64,000 nt of DNA, taken from NCBI GenBank assembly GCA_025331445.1, contig JAIWNE010000068.1, positions 106,059 to 170,058 of the forward strand, in the 5' to 3' direction. Below the pieces are notes generated by a model that did no database searches, was not told the DNA's origin, and saw nothing but the letters and a program-made list of their open reading frames with translations. The position numbers and the translations under genes are program-made. The DNA is from Blakeslea trispora (Eukaryota > Mucoromycota > Mucoromycetes > Mucorales > Choanephoraceae). Below, piece after piece: positions 38,269-49,777 of this stretch. Position 1 is the stretch's first letter. Every line of letters begins with the position of its first letter.

Positions 38269-39456
38269 TCAAGTGGTGGGACACATAAGACCACTGACAG
38301 GTATCTCTTGTGTAGGTGACCAAACAATACCAGCGATATGGAAAGTGACTTGAAGTGTCACATTCAATACGTCTTGCTGATTCTCAAATGGCATACTAGA
38401 AGTGACTTGGACACCACAGGCATTGTAGAGATCTTGAAAAGTTGTATCATTGTTGGACATGGTCTCATAATTAATTGTCATGGGCACTATAATGGTTGAT
38501 TTTTTGCGAGGAGAGAGCACAATATTACTTGCCGAGCCATTTCCAAAGGCAAGATGAGTCGAGTCATCTCTGATAGAGACATCGAGAGAAGAAATGTGAG
38601 TGGGCACCCAGTTGGCTGTATTATCAGCTGTCATGTTGAGTTGCCATTGTGTTGAGAAGCTCATCTTGGTGCTATTGGTCACCACCTGAAGCGTGCCTAC
38701 ATTGTCTACATCTTCAATAAACAGAGAGGGTACACGAGGCCAGACAAAGAACCAGACAATCACAATGACAGCAATGATCAACACGCTGATCAAAGCCAAT
38801 GTTCGATACCGTAAACCACATAGTCGCCTCTGTTTGCGACGTTTTGTGTCGACAGGCAAGGCAGCCATTTTATCTGCATATGTCTCAGAGATTTGGTTGG
38901 GCAGTTGAGAGGGACGTCGGTTCATGTTGATTTGATCCGTAATATTATCATGAAGCATAGAGCCAACGCCGAGTGAGTTTGACTGAGGTGTTGCGTATTC
39001 TTCTATATAGATAGGTTCAGTCTTCTGGTTCGGGTCTCGTTGGTGATGAGAGTAAGGCAGGTAAGAGTTGGCTCTATCGCTCAAGTTATTGGCACGCCAT
39101 TTCTTTTGTTGCAATTTAGCATAAGGATCCTCGTAATCGTGAGATGAAGTAGGGAGTGGGTAAAGTCTACTCGTACTACTGTCTGAAGCTGTACGGGAGT
39201 GAACAATATCAAAATCTGAACTATTATCGGAATTAGAGCCTATAATTCGTTTTTATTATTTTTTTTTATAGTTAACAAACTTATATTGGATAATAGGCAA
39301 AAAAAAAAAAAAATTATTATTATTATTATTATTACCAAGACGGGGACTTTTTTTCACAACTCTATAAGGGTCATTATCTTCATAAGCAGTTGGTATTGAT
39401 TTTTGTCTTGCATGTGTAATTTGTTCAAATAAGCCTTGAGCTGGAGAGCGACTCAT
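38269..39456 (-). CDS. LEA-2/NDR1-like single-pass membrane protein
   Basis: There are two exons. Exon 1 (ATG 39456, MSRSPAQGLFEQITHARQKS) ends in ...SPRLG at a donor embedded in an ATT microsatellite. Exon 2 restarts SNSDNSSDFDIVHSRTAS. A basic segment (RRKQRRLCGLRYRT) is followed by one membrane helix (LALISVLIIAVIVIVWFFV), then an extracellular or lumenal domain with NMTADNTANWVPTHISSLDVSI and N-glycosylation sites, ending LMCPTT. That order matches the LEA-2 (water-stress/hypersensitive) fold shared by plant NDR1/HIN1 proteins and fungal homologues. Role unknown; possibly lipid binding or plasma-membrane association (inference). Confidence 0.7.
39313..39335 (+). repeat. (ATT)n microsatellite next to a splice donor
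   Basis: Seven ATT units lie at the start of the LEA-2 gene's intron. On the coding strand the donor is GTAATAATAATAAT. Confidence 0.9.
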
Positions 39457-40548
39457 ATGAATTCATGAAGAAAATAGAATGAATATATAAATAATAATAA
39501 TAAAAAAAAAGTAGAAAAAAGGCAGAAAATAAATTTGAACTTGCACAACTTGTTTTTTCTTATAACAGTGTAGAAACCGGGCTTTCAAATCATTGCGAGT
39601 AAGTGGGACAGTTAGGTCCAGAAAGGAAGTTTAATGACACATTATACACTTCATTCGGAAACAAAGCTGCTACATTTTTGGTCATTTGTTTAAGGCAAAT
39701 GATACAAAGTTGTTGTGGTTAAATAAGACAGTAATGCTAGACAAATGATTGCCTTTGACAATGTTTGAGAAAATACAACATTTGTTTGTAGCAGAAATGC
39801 CAATAGAAAGGTAACAAGTTGCATGCCCGAGCCCTTTCTTTTTTTTTAGGGTTTCTATGTATCTATACTATCGCATTTGTGGATTCGATTTCATGTTCTT
39901 TTTTCTATTTGCTTAGTTAAATAGTCAATCAATTTGATACACTTGAAGAATCAATTCTCGATCTTGACCAAGTTTATGGTTTCAATATGTTCAGGTTGAC
40001 TTTCTTTATCATTGAGAGTTCTGGTCAAAGACCTTTTCTTTTTTTAAAAAAGAAGCACCGAAAATTAGATAAAGTGTATAGGTAACCGTGCTGTTGATGT
40101 CAGTTAAGAATAAACTATGGGATTGCAATTAGCAAAGTACAATATCCTTTCTGTAGAAAAAGAGAGAGAGAACAGCAGCATAAATCAAAACAGCTTCTGA
40201 TGTTCAGTTCAATTGGTTTGAACAACTGCCTTTGAAATGAAAAGTCTGTGTGAGTCATTAAAGAAGATTCCTCCTGATTTAGCAGAGCAAGCCACTCTAG
40301 GTGTTATTGTGTAAAAGAAACCATACCTCATATGAACAACAAGTCCGACACACAACTGGGAGTACAAATACTCTTAAAATTCAACAAAGATAGAGAATAG
40401 ATCGTTAAGATCAAAGTCATCCTATAGTTGTCCATCTATTCACTCTACCTTCTGACTTTAAATCCTATTGTATAAAAAAATCTCTCATGTTGCTCAAATT
40501 ATAGCTTTTCACTTTCTCTTGTTTCTTTTTTTTTTTGTTACTCTTATC
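39457..40548. promoter_or_regulatory. Divergent promoter between the LEA-2-like gene and the sugar transporter
   Basis: About 1.1 kb. A TATA-like TATAAAAAAA at 40471 lies 78 bases before the transporter ATG. A 25-codon frame (40,236-40,313; MKSLCESLKKIPPDLAEQAT) is protein-like but isolated. Nothing else is recognisable. Confidence 0.45.
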
Positions 40549-42103
40549 ATGACTGAAAAGCATACGAAGCAAGGATTGAGCTTAGATAGTGAGTCTGTTA
40601 CTACCAAGCGAACTATACATCGTGGTAGCCGAAAGTCTCTTTATATGGCTGGTGTAATCGCTGCTGGAGGTGGTTTTGTTGTAGGGTTCGATACAGGCGC
40701 AGTCTCTGGTACCATGGTTCTAGAACCTTTTGTCAGTCGCTTTCTAGATGTTGATGCCACTTATCGCTCAGCTCTCTTAGTTGCTATGATGCTACTCACT
40801 GCTACTATAGGTGGTCTTTGGTCTGGCAGCATTTGTGGTAAGTGCAAGCTAATGTTTATTGCTTTTGTTATTATTTTTTTTCTCTCTCTTTTACTCATCC
40901 ATGGTTTTCGTATGTATAGACTGGATTGGTAGAAAAAACACGATTCTATTGGGAACAGGTGTTTTTGCCATGGGTGCTCTTTTTGAAGCAATTGGGTACA
41001 ATTTTGGGTTACTATTAGCAGGGCGGCTCTTAGTAGGCTTTGGCGAAGGTTTCTTGACAAATGCCATTCCTCTTTACCATACTGAAATTGCCCCTCCTGA
41101 TATTCGTGGTCGCCTCATTACCCTGTTCAGTGCAATGTGTTCAATTGGCACAATCGTAGGCTATTTTGTTAACTTTGGTACATCTTACCTCACTTCTGAC
41201 TGGTCATGGCGTACACCATTTATTATTCAATTGTGTGTCTGTCTATTTTTGATGCTGGTCTACTTTTTGCCTTTCTCTCCTCGATGGTTAATTGACAAGG
41301 GTCGAAAAGAAGAGGCTCTTCAGGTGCTTGCTAAACTTCATGGATCATCTATTGACAATACCGAAGTTCTTAATGAGTTTAACTGCATTTGCGAAGAAAT
41401 TGAACAAGAACATGCTTATGGCAGCCGTACTTTCATTGAGTGCTTTCGTGGTACTAATCTGAAGCGGACCCTGTTTGCTCTTTTTACGGGTAATGGAGCT
41501 GCCTTCACGGGCACTTACTCTATCACTTACTATGCACCTCAAATCTTTCAACAAGCCGGTCTGAATGATATTGGTGTCTCTTTGGTAGCAAGCGGTGCCA
41601 GTAACATTCTTGTATTGATGGTTACTATGGTGACCTTGGTCATCATTGATAAGCTGGGTCGTCGTGGCGTGTTTGCCTCAGGTGCCTTTATTATGGGTGC
41701 TTCTATGTACATTGTGGGTGGTCTCTTCCAAGGCTACAATATGGAAGACAATGAGGGTAATGTCTATCTATCCAACCAGAATGCTCGTAACGGTGCAATC
41801 GCTTTTATTTTTATCTTTCAAGCTGCTTATGCCTACAGCTGGGGTCCTGTTGCCTACATTTATCCCGCCGAGATTTCAAACATGCGTATGCGTGCCAAAA
41901 CAATTGCACTTGCCTATGGGTTGAACTGGGCCATAGGCATTTTTATGACATTTGTGTTGCCCATCTTTATGACAAACACAATCTATGGTGGGTACTACTT
42001 CTTTGGTGGCTGTTGTACAGTACTGTTTTTGGGTAGTTTCTTTTTACCAGAAACAAAGGGCAAGACTCTTGAAGAGATTGATCGCATGTTCAATCCTATT
42101 TGA
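40549..42103 (+). CDS. MFS sugar transporter (hexose transporter family)
   Basis: Two exons (40549-40837 and 40920-42103) give 490 codons plus stop. The N-terminus MTEKHTKQGLSLDSES is cytosolic. Helix 1 carries GGFVVGFDTGAVSG, the sugar-porter signature. DWIGRKN (loop 2-3), PFSPRWLIDKGRKEEAL (after helix 6), DKLGRRGVF (loop 8-9) and PETKGKTLEEID (after helix 12) are the other family marks. Twelve helices are readable. It should import a monosaccharide at the plasma membrane by proton symport. I start at the ATG after the TATA box; an upstream in-frame ATG at 40468 would put the TATA box inside the coding region. The exact sugar cannot be told. Confidence 0.9.
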
Positions 42104-42964
42104 ATCGTTTTGTGCAGTCCAAGATGGATAAGTATTATATGCTTGTCGGAACTAACATACTTCTTTTAATAAATTCTTTCTTCTTTTTCTTTAGCCTTTT
42201 GCTCTGGTCTGCCTCTGGTCTCTCCCTTCTCTTCTGGTTTTCTCGGTCTATGGTTCTTGCGCCTGTCTGTTTGTTCTATTGGAAATCAAGCCTCCCCTAA
42301 AGGAAGAGAGACCATGCAACCGGCATTGGCACCTTTGTTTACCATTATTTTTGTACTTGAGGACAATCGAGGGGTGCTGGCCTTTTTGGCCGGCTGAGAT
42401 CAGACCCTTATGAGCGGATCATGTTAATGCATGCGTCGCCACGAATGCCCATTGTACAGATTTTTTTTTTTATCTTCATCCATCTATCCCCCCCCCCCTT
42501 TCCCTTCTTCTTTTCACTTATTTTATCTCACAGGTATAGCATTTCCTTTTTTCTCTCTCTTTTTTCCCTCCTTTATTTTACAGGTATAGTATGGTCTTTC
42601 TTTTTTTTTTTGCTTTTATTTCTACTGCTCTTTTCCTTGGCTTTACTTTATCCTTTCTCACATTTGGGTATGTCCTTTCTCGTGCAAACTGCATCTCAAC
42701 CTCGGTGGGATCCTTATTTTTCAAGTGTTTGTTTTCAAATGTGCGTATGTGTGTGTGTGTATGTATTTTATGGTTTTTGGAGAGGAGGGTACATTTGTCT
42801 GTTAAATAAAGATATCTTGGGTTACTGCTTCTAGTTTTTTTTTTTGGTCCTAATTTTTTCATTGTGTAACACATGCAATCCAAAAAAAAAAGGCTGTACC
42901 TAAACTTGCCAAGTATATAGTTTTGCCCTGTGTTTTTACTTTCTTATTGTTGTATGCATCTGTT
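42104..42964. other. Transporter 3' region and COG4 promoter
   Basis: It contains a GC-rich hairpin near 42,370-42,390, a C10 tract near 42,488, a near-duplicate pair of segments ending CACAGGTATAG / TACAGGTATAG (about 42,530 and 42,580), and long pyrimidine runs. Frames here are low-complexity and I do not call them. Confidence 0.5.
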
Positions 42965-45694
42965 ATGCCTGCTATTGACTTGCTTACTTCAACAGAAAAT
43001 GAGTCTTCAGCAAGATACGAAGAGTTAACCAATATTGACGAGATTCAAGAGTGCCTTCGCTTGATAGATGAAGAAGAGACTCGAGTTGACGCTAGCCTTG
43101 ATGCCATGTTATCACAAGAGACCCAGCTAGACGCGTCTCTCGAGAGCTTCGGTTTATTGAGGTAGGTTTCTAAAAAGAAAAAGAAAAAGGTGCTGCCTGT
43201 TTCGGAGTACTGACTTATTAACAGAGAACAGTTGAGGCAGCTAATGCAAAGTGCCTCTCAAGTGACAACCAGAATGGACAAAACTTCACAGCTAGCAGAA
43301 GTCATTAGTCATAAAGTGCGTCAACTAGATCAAGAGCAGTTGAGAGTACGACAAGCTATTCAGTATGTTGAGGATGTGCAAGAACTCAAATACTGTGTAG
43401 CTAATTTACAAGAAGCGATAGAGAAACGAGAATACGATGAAGCAGCCTTGTTGTTGCAGAGAGCTTCGAAAATTGATTCCACCATATTAAACGGATCTCT
43501 AGCTGAATTCACAGTGGTATGTAGAAAAATACTTACTGTTTTGTTATTGTATTAAGCCTAGTTCAAGCCTACCTCCGAGCACCCAGATCATCCAGCAAAA
43601 ACATTATCTGATGCAAAAACAAACCTGCTCAGTATCTTTTCTACCCGATTTGATGATGCTGTTGCTCAAAGAAATCAAGTGGATATTACACATTATTTCA
43701 AGTTATTTCCTTTAATCCAATGTCAAACAGAAGGCTTGGACAGATATTCGAGATTTGTATGCAACATCATTCGAGCAAGATGCGCAGAAGAACTCAAGAC
43801 TGGTACTGGTAAGTCAAATGCTTAACAAACTTTAAAAAAAAAGATAGGCTTATAGCTCTCGTTAGTCTCTGCACCTACATATTTTGCTGATGCGTTGACT
43901 CGCTTGTTTGAAAATATTGCTGTCATCATTGATCAACACCAGCCTTTAGTCGAGTTGCATTATGGTAAAGGAAAGATGCTTCGAGTCATGCAACGTCTTC
44001 AAGAAGAAAGTGATGTTCAAAGCATCACGGTTGTGGATCGGTTTCTAAAGGCTCGTCGAATCGAATCAAAGGTAAAGCAATACAAGAAAAACATATAGGT
44101 TAAGTTCTGTATTGCTCATGTTATATAGCTTGTTGAAATCCAATGTCTTTTAATCTCTATGATGCGAACATCCAATACATCTTCAGCTACCGTTACAGGG
44201 ACAGTAGGCAAAACAGCACAAATAAATAGTCCAACCACCCAGTTCCGTGGGTCTGAACAAGAGACGACCAATCCTCTGATTGAGCCTCGTCAATTAGATG
44301 CAAACTTGTATGAGCTCTCTTTGCTCTGTCAACGAAGTGTCTTGTTTAACAGCTTTTTGAATGAAAGAGCTACAGAGCAGATGAATATGCTTGAATCAGA
44401 TGAAATAGAAAAAGAGATGGTCATGAAGGGCAAGGATCGTCGATTCTATGGCGAAAATGGGTTACTATTATCGTCAGGACTGACAAAGCGTATCAGAGAG
44501 TTGATGAACTCGTACCTCGTGATTGACGAATATCTACTTAAAAAGACAGTAGACAAAGCCATTCAACTAGACGATTATGACTCTTCATCCCATACATCCA
44601 CCTGTGTTGACGACGTCTTCTTCATTCTCAAGACAGTCCTGAAGCGAGCCATCTCGACCTATGAACCTGAAGTGGTGGCCTCTACAACACGTGCTGTAGC
44701 AAAGATACTTGAGTTCAACTATCTGAATACATTCCAGCAAAAAATGTCAACTGTCTTTACATCTTACGATACTACAGGAAGAAGTGCAGAAAAGGCAATT
44801 GAAGTAGCCAAAATTCAATATATGGTTGTACTGAACAACTTGGATATCAGTGCAGATTATACTCATCGGTTGGTGAAAGAGGTAGAGCCAGATGTCACTC
44901 ATGGTATTTGGCTCGACGAAGAAAATGATATCGAAAAAACTATGGCCTATTTGCATGACTTTGAAACGTTTTCGGACAAATTTAAGCAAACATTGCAGGT
45001 GATTTGAATGAACAAAGAAAAAGAAGGTAGGGCTTTGTGCTGATTTCTGAATTATTGATAGAATGGCATTGAGCAACTTGTAAATCAAATTTTAAAGCCT
45101 CGTATTCGACCTTTATTTCAAGAATCATACCGAGAAGTGAAATATGTGCTTGAGGAAGACGAATACAACGAAGCCGATGTTGAGGAGCGCTTTTTGAAAC
45201 GGTTCCGTCGAGGCTTTGATAGTCTAACATCTGGTTATCAACGTACATTGACAGAGTCTAATTTCAATACATTGATGGGGCTTTTGATTGATGCTCTTAC
45301 GGCACAATGGGAGCGTATTGTGAGCCAGACTCGTTTCAATCAGTATGGCGCACTTCGGTTTGATAAAGATTTGCGATCTGTCATTCATTACTTATCCACT
45401 CTTACAAAATGGATGTCTCGAGATCGATTTACTCGCTTAAATCAAATGTCTATTCTATTGAATTTTGAAGAGGTAAGGAAAAAGAAGAGAGAGAGAGAGG
45501 GAGGAAGAGAATATGCTAACTTTAACATGTATGCTTTTTAGCCTTCTGAAATATATGATTATTGGGGAAGCAAATCGAGTCCAGTAAGCTGGCGTCTGAC
45601 AGTTACTGAAGTCAAAAAGATCTTGGCTTTAAGACTTGATTTTGATGCAGATGAAGTGGCCAATTTGTTGCCTAAAAGCCATGCTGGAGTTTAA
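42965..45694 (+). CDS. COG4: Conserved oligomeric Golgi complex subunit 4
   Basis: About seven exons. The N-terminus (MPAIDLLTSTENESSARYEE, then RMDKTSQLAEVISHKVRQLD) is the coiled-coil region through which COG subunits associate. It continues with VEDVQELKYCVANLQEAIEK, AALLLQRASKID and the long helical body (HYFKLFPLIQCQTEGLDRYS). The C-terminus VSWRLTVTEVKKILALRLDF is the family's most conserved stretch, ending SHAGV at 45694. COG tethers retrograde vesicles at the Golgi. Splice junctions I followed include ...EFTV|FKPTSEHP, ...GTG|VSAPTYFA, ...ESK|LVEIQ and ...TLQ|NGIEQL. An in-frame ATG upstream (42923) gives an unlikely hydrophobic extension. Confidence 0.88.
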
Positions 45695-45758
45695 ATATAT
45701 AAATATTTTTTTTTCTTTTTTCAGTTTCGCATTCTTTCTCTCTTTTGTATCTCTTGAT

Positions 45759-47456
45759 ATGCCAATTACCAGTTATTCAGAAACAGTAAGATCACTTATG
45801 AGATAGAGAGTTTCTGAGATGCTGAGGACTATAACGAATAGACTAGCCAAGTGTTCTATACTGTTCAAGAGTCTAACAGCCAAATAGTGGAACAAATACC
45901 TGCCAAACAGCTGCTTGCTACACGACCTTTACTTGTGGAGATATACAAATACAAGAACGATGTAACTATAGGTGCACGTATCGAAGGCAAGCTAAGCTCA
46001 ACAGAGCCTTTTCCTAAGCGCATGCAAATGACAATCATCGACTACTTTGAAGTGGATAATTGTACGTAATTTAGTGTTGCTGTAGATATATTGTTTATAA
46101 CTTGTCATTGTTAGAATAGATGATATTGGTATGCAGTTTATTGAGAACACATTTGGTATAGGAAGAAAGCCACCCTTGTATGCTTCTGCTATCTTCCTAG
46201 ATTAACAACTAACTTCTTCCTTTAGTCCTCTTCTTCTTTCACTTGTCAATTTCATTCTTAAGCCAAGGACTCGGTTTAAAAATTTGGACCAACTTCGAGA
46301 TCATTGGAGACACTGCAAGAGAGCACATGCTATTTTATTGGATGCTTTGGCTTTGTTTGGGCCTGAAATATTTAATCCTTTGTGGAATCAATTTCGGTAC
46401 TTTGAGTTAGTGCCTACAAAGATAGCAGCAAAAGAACAGGATGATGACTATGATCAGCTAGACACAGAAGAACTAAAGCATTATAGAGATTTTTGGAATT
46501 TTGCGGATCGACAGCTAGGTCGTGAAACAAAAGATATCAATGCCAAAGTAAGGACATCTCAAAAAAAGCAAAAGAGGAAGAAGAAAGAAAATGTGTTGAT
46601 ATAATACAGTGTCATAGACTTGTACTGGATTTCTTTGTGAACATACTTCAAACTGATCTAAAATCAAGGCTGGACAATGAGGCAAAAGTAGAACATTCTA
46701 TTTTTGTGAAGACATTGGACAAAGATACATTATGTCGAATTAGCAAATTTGGCAGATACCTGGGTAGCCTACTCAATCATTTCCCTAATCAAGACGAACA
46801 GCTATTTTATATCACTGCTGATCTATTGAACATGGTAGAATTGACTCTATTTAGCTTGTATCTGTCCAGTTACTAATTTGATGTAGTTAATTACTATTGC
46901 ATGCTTTGAGAGCATTGCTACCTTAGACGACCTTGTCATTCAGGTATACAAAATGTTTGCTAGTATGAACACCGATGTCTGTCAGCATTTCTTTCAAGTC
47001 ATCAAGTACCCTTCTTTTATTATTGCTTTATGCGATAGAGCACTAGCAGACGTAGATGTCTCCTGTGTTGAGAAGCAGCATTTATACTTTAGAAATGCGT
47101 CACATGTACCTCTCCACGTAGAAAAGCTTTTATTTTACGTGCTCAAGACTCAACCCCATAATAAGCAGTCGCTTGAAAGCATTTATCGCCATGTTGCTAT
47201 TGTTAGCAAATATTGCATGTGCGTGTTTTCAACAGCCACGATCAGTCATAAGAGAGACAATGCCGAAACAAACACTGCTTTCCCTGAAAATCAATTAGAA
47301 TTGTTAGTGATTCAACAGCATGAGTCATTGATAGCTTGGGAAGCAATGATGGAAGGCCTAATCGCCAACCCTGAAATCGAACAAGATCTTGATGTGTTGG
47401 AAAAGATTCGATGGTCTATTAAGTTGACCATTGTTAGCATGACTGAATATTTCTGA
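45759..47456 (+). CDS. Orphan alpha-helical protein, possibly a meiotic factor
   Basis: ATG at 45759 is only 64 bases after the COG4 stop. A 27-base first exon (MPITSYSET) joins TSQVFYTVQ in phase 0 across a 56-base intron. Later junctions: DN|YDIGMQFIENTFG, KPP|FPLLLSLVNFILKPRTRF, INAK|CHRLVLDFFVN and LLNM|LITIACFES. The chain is about 490 residues, largely helical, with no membrane segment and no enzyme motif. Blocks such as HYRDFWNFADRQLG recall the FxRFWxEA region of Mei4/Rec24-type meiotic break factors, but this is a weak impression and I do not name it. The stop is at 47456, 129 bases from the convergent RhoGEF gene. Confidence 0.6.
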
Positions 47457-47585
47457 AGGAAAAAGAAAATGTTCGTATTCAATTTCTTTGGGAATTAAAT
47501 TTTGCGTAAATATACATATCATATTGTTTCCTTTAGTCTATTTTGATTTATTATAATGTATTTCTAAATGTGTTTGGCACATTAT

Positions 47586-49777
47586 CTACAAACTCTTCTT
47601 CTGAGCTGAGTCCATAGCATATGTAAGACTTGTGACAAGGTGATATGATTTAACCAAGTATGCATAATCAGGATGTGTTGAATCTGTATGCTTTAAGATA
47701 TCTAGAATTCAGTGATGTTTTAATTGCTGGTTTTGTGTGGATTTTGATCATGCAAGACGGACTTACCGGCCAATAATAAACCGTATCGAGCAGCGCGTTG
47801 GACTGGAATGATAAGATAGTCTCTTAGACCAAATCGATTCCCTGATTTAATAGAGTTGAGTTTCTGCAGATAAAACAAAAAAGACAAAGGTAAGATGGAT
47901 GTTGAACCAACATGACAAAGCCAGATTACCTGCTGAAAGTGTAAAAAACCTTCGTTTTTACTTGTCATATCTAACTGCTTCTTGTTATCCCGATAATCAA
48001 CAGCACAGCGTAAAAAAACAACAAAATCCTCAGCCATATCTAACAGAATCTTTCCAAGATATAAACTGTTGCAATCAGCACCTTCAGCATTCTGCTGTAT
48101 GTCTTTGTCAGACATAGGAAATGGATCAAATTCTTTGACATTGCGAACCCGTAGATGCCTTAACCGATTGATAAGCTTGGCTGAAAATCGCATTAGGTCA
48201 AACAGGTTGGCAAAGATATCACTATGACTTGGTTTTGCATAAAGAGACCCATTGTCAATAGCAAAACATAATGAATCATAGAAAACCTGATCAGAAAAAA
48301 AAAGTTGAGTGTAATGTAATACAAGACACAAGAAAAACCGACTTACTATTTTGGTGTAATAAAGTTGGTTCCAGAAATTGACTTCTGTCATAAAAAATTC
48401 TCGTAAAATAAATTTTCTGGTGAGCAGATTCCTCTCAGCTTTGTTAGGAGGCTACAAATTATATTATATGAGGAACCTTCTTTTTTTTTTGTGAAACACA
48501 AAGCACAGATGAGTACAAACCATATATGCAGGTGCTGTCTGTAAAGGTAAAGGTTGAAGGAGTCGCTCTTCTAAAGAATGACGCCATGCTAACATCGCTT
48601 TTGCTTCACGCTTCCAATTCGTTTTGCGATATAGCTGATATTTACGGGGCTCGATTGTGGCAAACTCAACAATAGGCTCTCTTGTTACTGGATCAAACAA
48701 GTTGGGTATATAAAGATATTTGAGTGTATCTTCGCATAGATTGTCAAAAAAATAGCTGTGAGCCATCATCGCTTCACCATAAGATGTCCTTTTTTTTGTT
48801 TTTTGGCATGGCTTGAATGGACTTCGCCTTTCAGTCAAATGTTGATTTTTCCTTAAAAGTGTGATATCTCGAGTATGAAGTTCAGTGATATGAATAATGT
48901 CCTTTTCGACCAGCGTAGATGATGATGACAGGCTATCACTTGAAGTAGAGCTATACGCAATTTGCTCAAAATCGGGACAGCTGGAGCGACGCTGAAGTCT
49001 TGGTACAGGATCCATCGAGCTCCGTGATGATGTCGTAGATAAAGCATAATCTGATGATTCTTGAGCAATGGAACCCGCGCTCGACTCAGTATGATGGTCA
49101 AAAAGGTCTGAGTCTGAATGCGAGCCAATGGTCGAAAACGATTCATGATCCTCGTATGTCTTGGGCTCTTGTGTAAACACAGGACTATGATCAACGTAGG
49201 TAGTATGACGTTTGTAGTTCGATTTGGTTTGTTGAATCTTGGAATCGTATCCCTCTAATTCCCAAGGCGGAGGGGATACAGGTATCTCAGAAGACCAGTT
49301 TATGATCGTAGGCATAATAGGCTCCGGTAATACAGGAAAATAATCCATGATAGCAGAAGATTGTACATTGGCCTTTTTGGAAAAATGTGGCACATGAATT
49401 TTTTTCAGGACTTGGTTGCCACTACTTTTTCGACAGTGAGATGATTTTGGTCGTTCTATTGATCTATGTGAATGGTTTTCATCAGCAATCTTGCCTGCAT
49501 TATTGCTGCAGCCATTGTCGATGAAGGCTGATTTACATGTGTCATGCAATGTCGGATCATCCTTGGAAGAAGGAGGCGTAGGAAGACTGTGTTGCTTTTT
49601 GTTGCTCTTTGAAATAGTCTCGGACAATGATTTTTCTCGTGGGCTGAATAGTTGTTGTAATGGGTTCTTCTTCTTTGACAATGATGCCGGACTTGTATCA
49701 ATAGATAATTTAGAAGCAGCGGAACAGACACCGGTTTTTTTCTGAGGGTTGTCTTTGTGTTTTACTGAACAGCGCAT
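47586..49777 (-). CDS. RhoGEF (DH domain) with long Ser-rich N-terminus, no PH domain
   Basis: ATG 49777. About 430 residues of Ser/Thr/Pro-rich, probably disordered sequence precede the DH (Dbl-homology) domain: RKFILREFFMTEVNFWNQLY, KPSHSDIFANLFDLMRFSAK, then RFGLRDYLIIPVQRAARYGLLLA, the conserved CR3 helix. The last exon starts at the ATTCTAG acceptor and reads DILKHTDSTHPDYAYLVKSY, ending at TAG 47588-47586. DH domains catalyse GDP/GTP exchange on Rho-family GTPases such as Cdc42, Rac and Rho, which control hyphal polarity. A PH domain normally follows; none fits here before the stop. This final splice was inferred from the family's L-A-D-I-L-K-H-T pattern. Confidence 0.75.

Noticed and set aside
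37767..38327. Long frame extending the hydrolase N-terminus to 38,327
   Set aside because: The extension is low-complexity Phe/Ser and runs into the 3' end of the LEA-2-like gene; the ATG at 38003 starts a normal protein.
40468..40548. Upstream ATG extending the sugar transporter by a hydrophobic segment
   Set aside because: It would place the TATA-like box inside coding sequence, and sugar porters do not carry such a leader.
42421..42834. 137-codon plus-strand frame upstream of COG4
   Set aside because: Phe/Leu/Ser low complexity from pyrimidine tracts; no domain and no splice logic.
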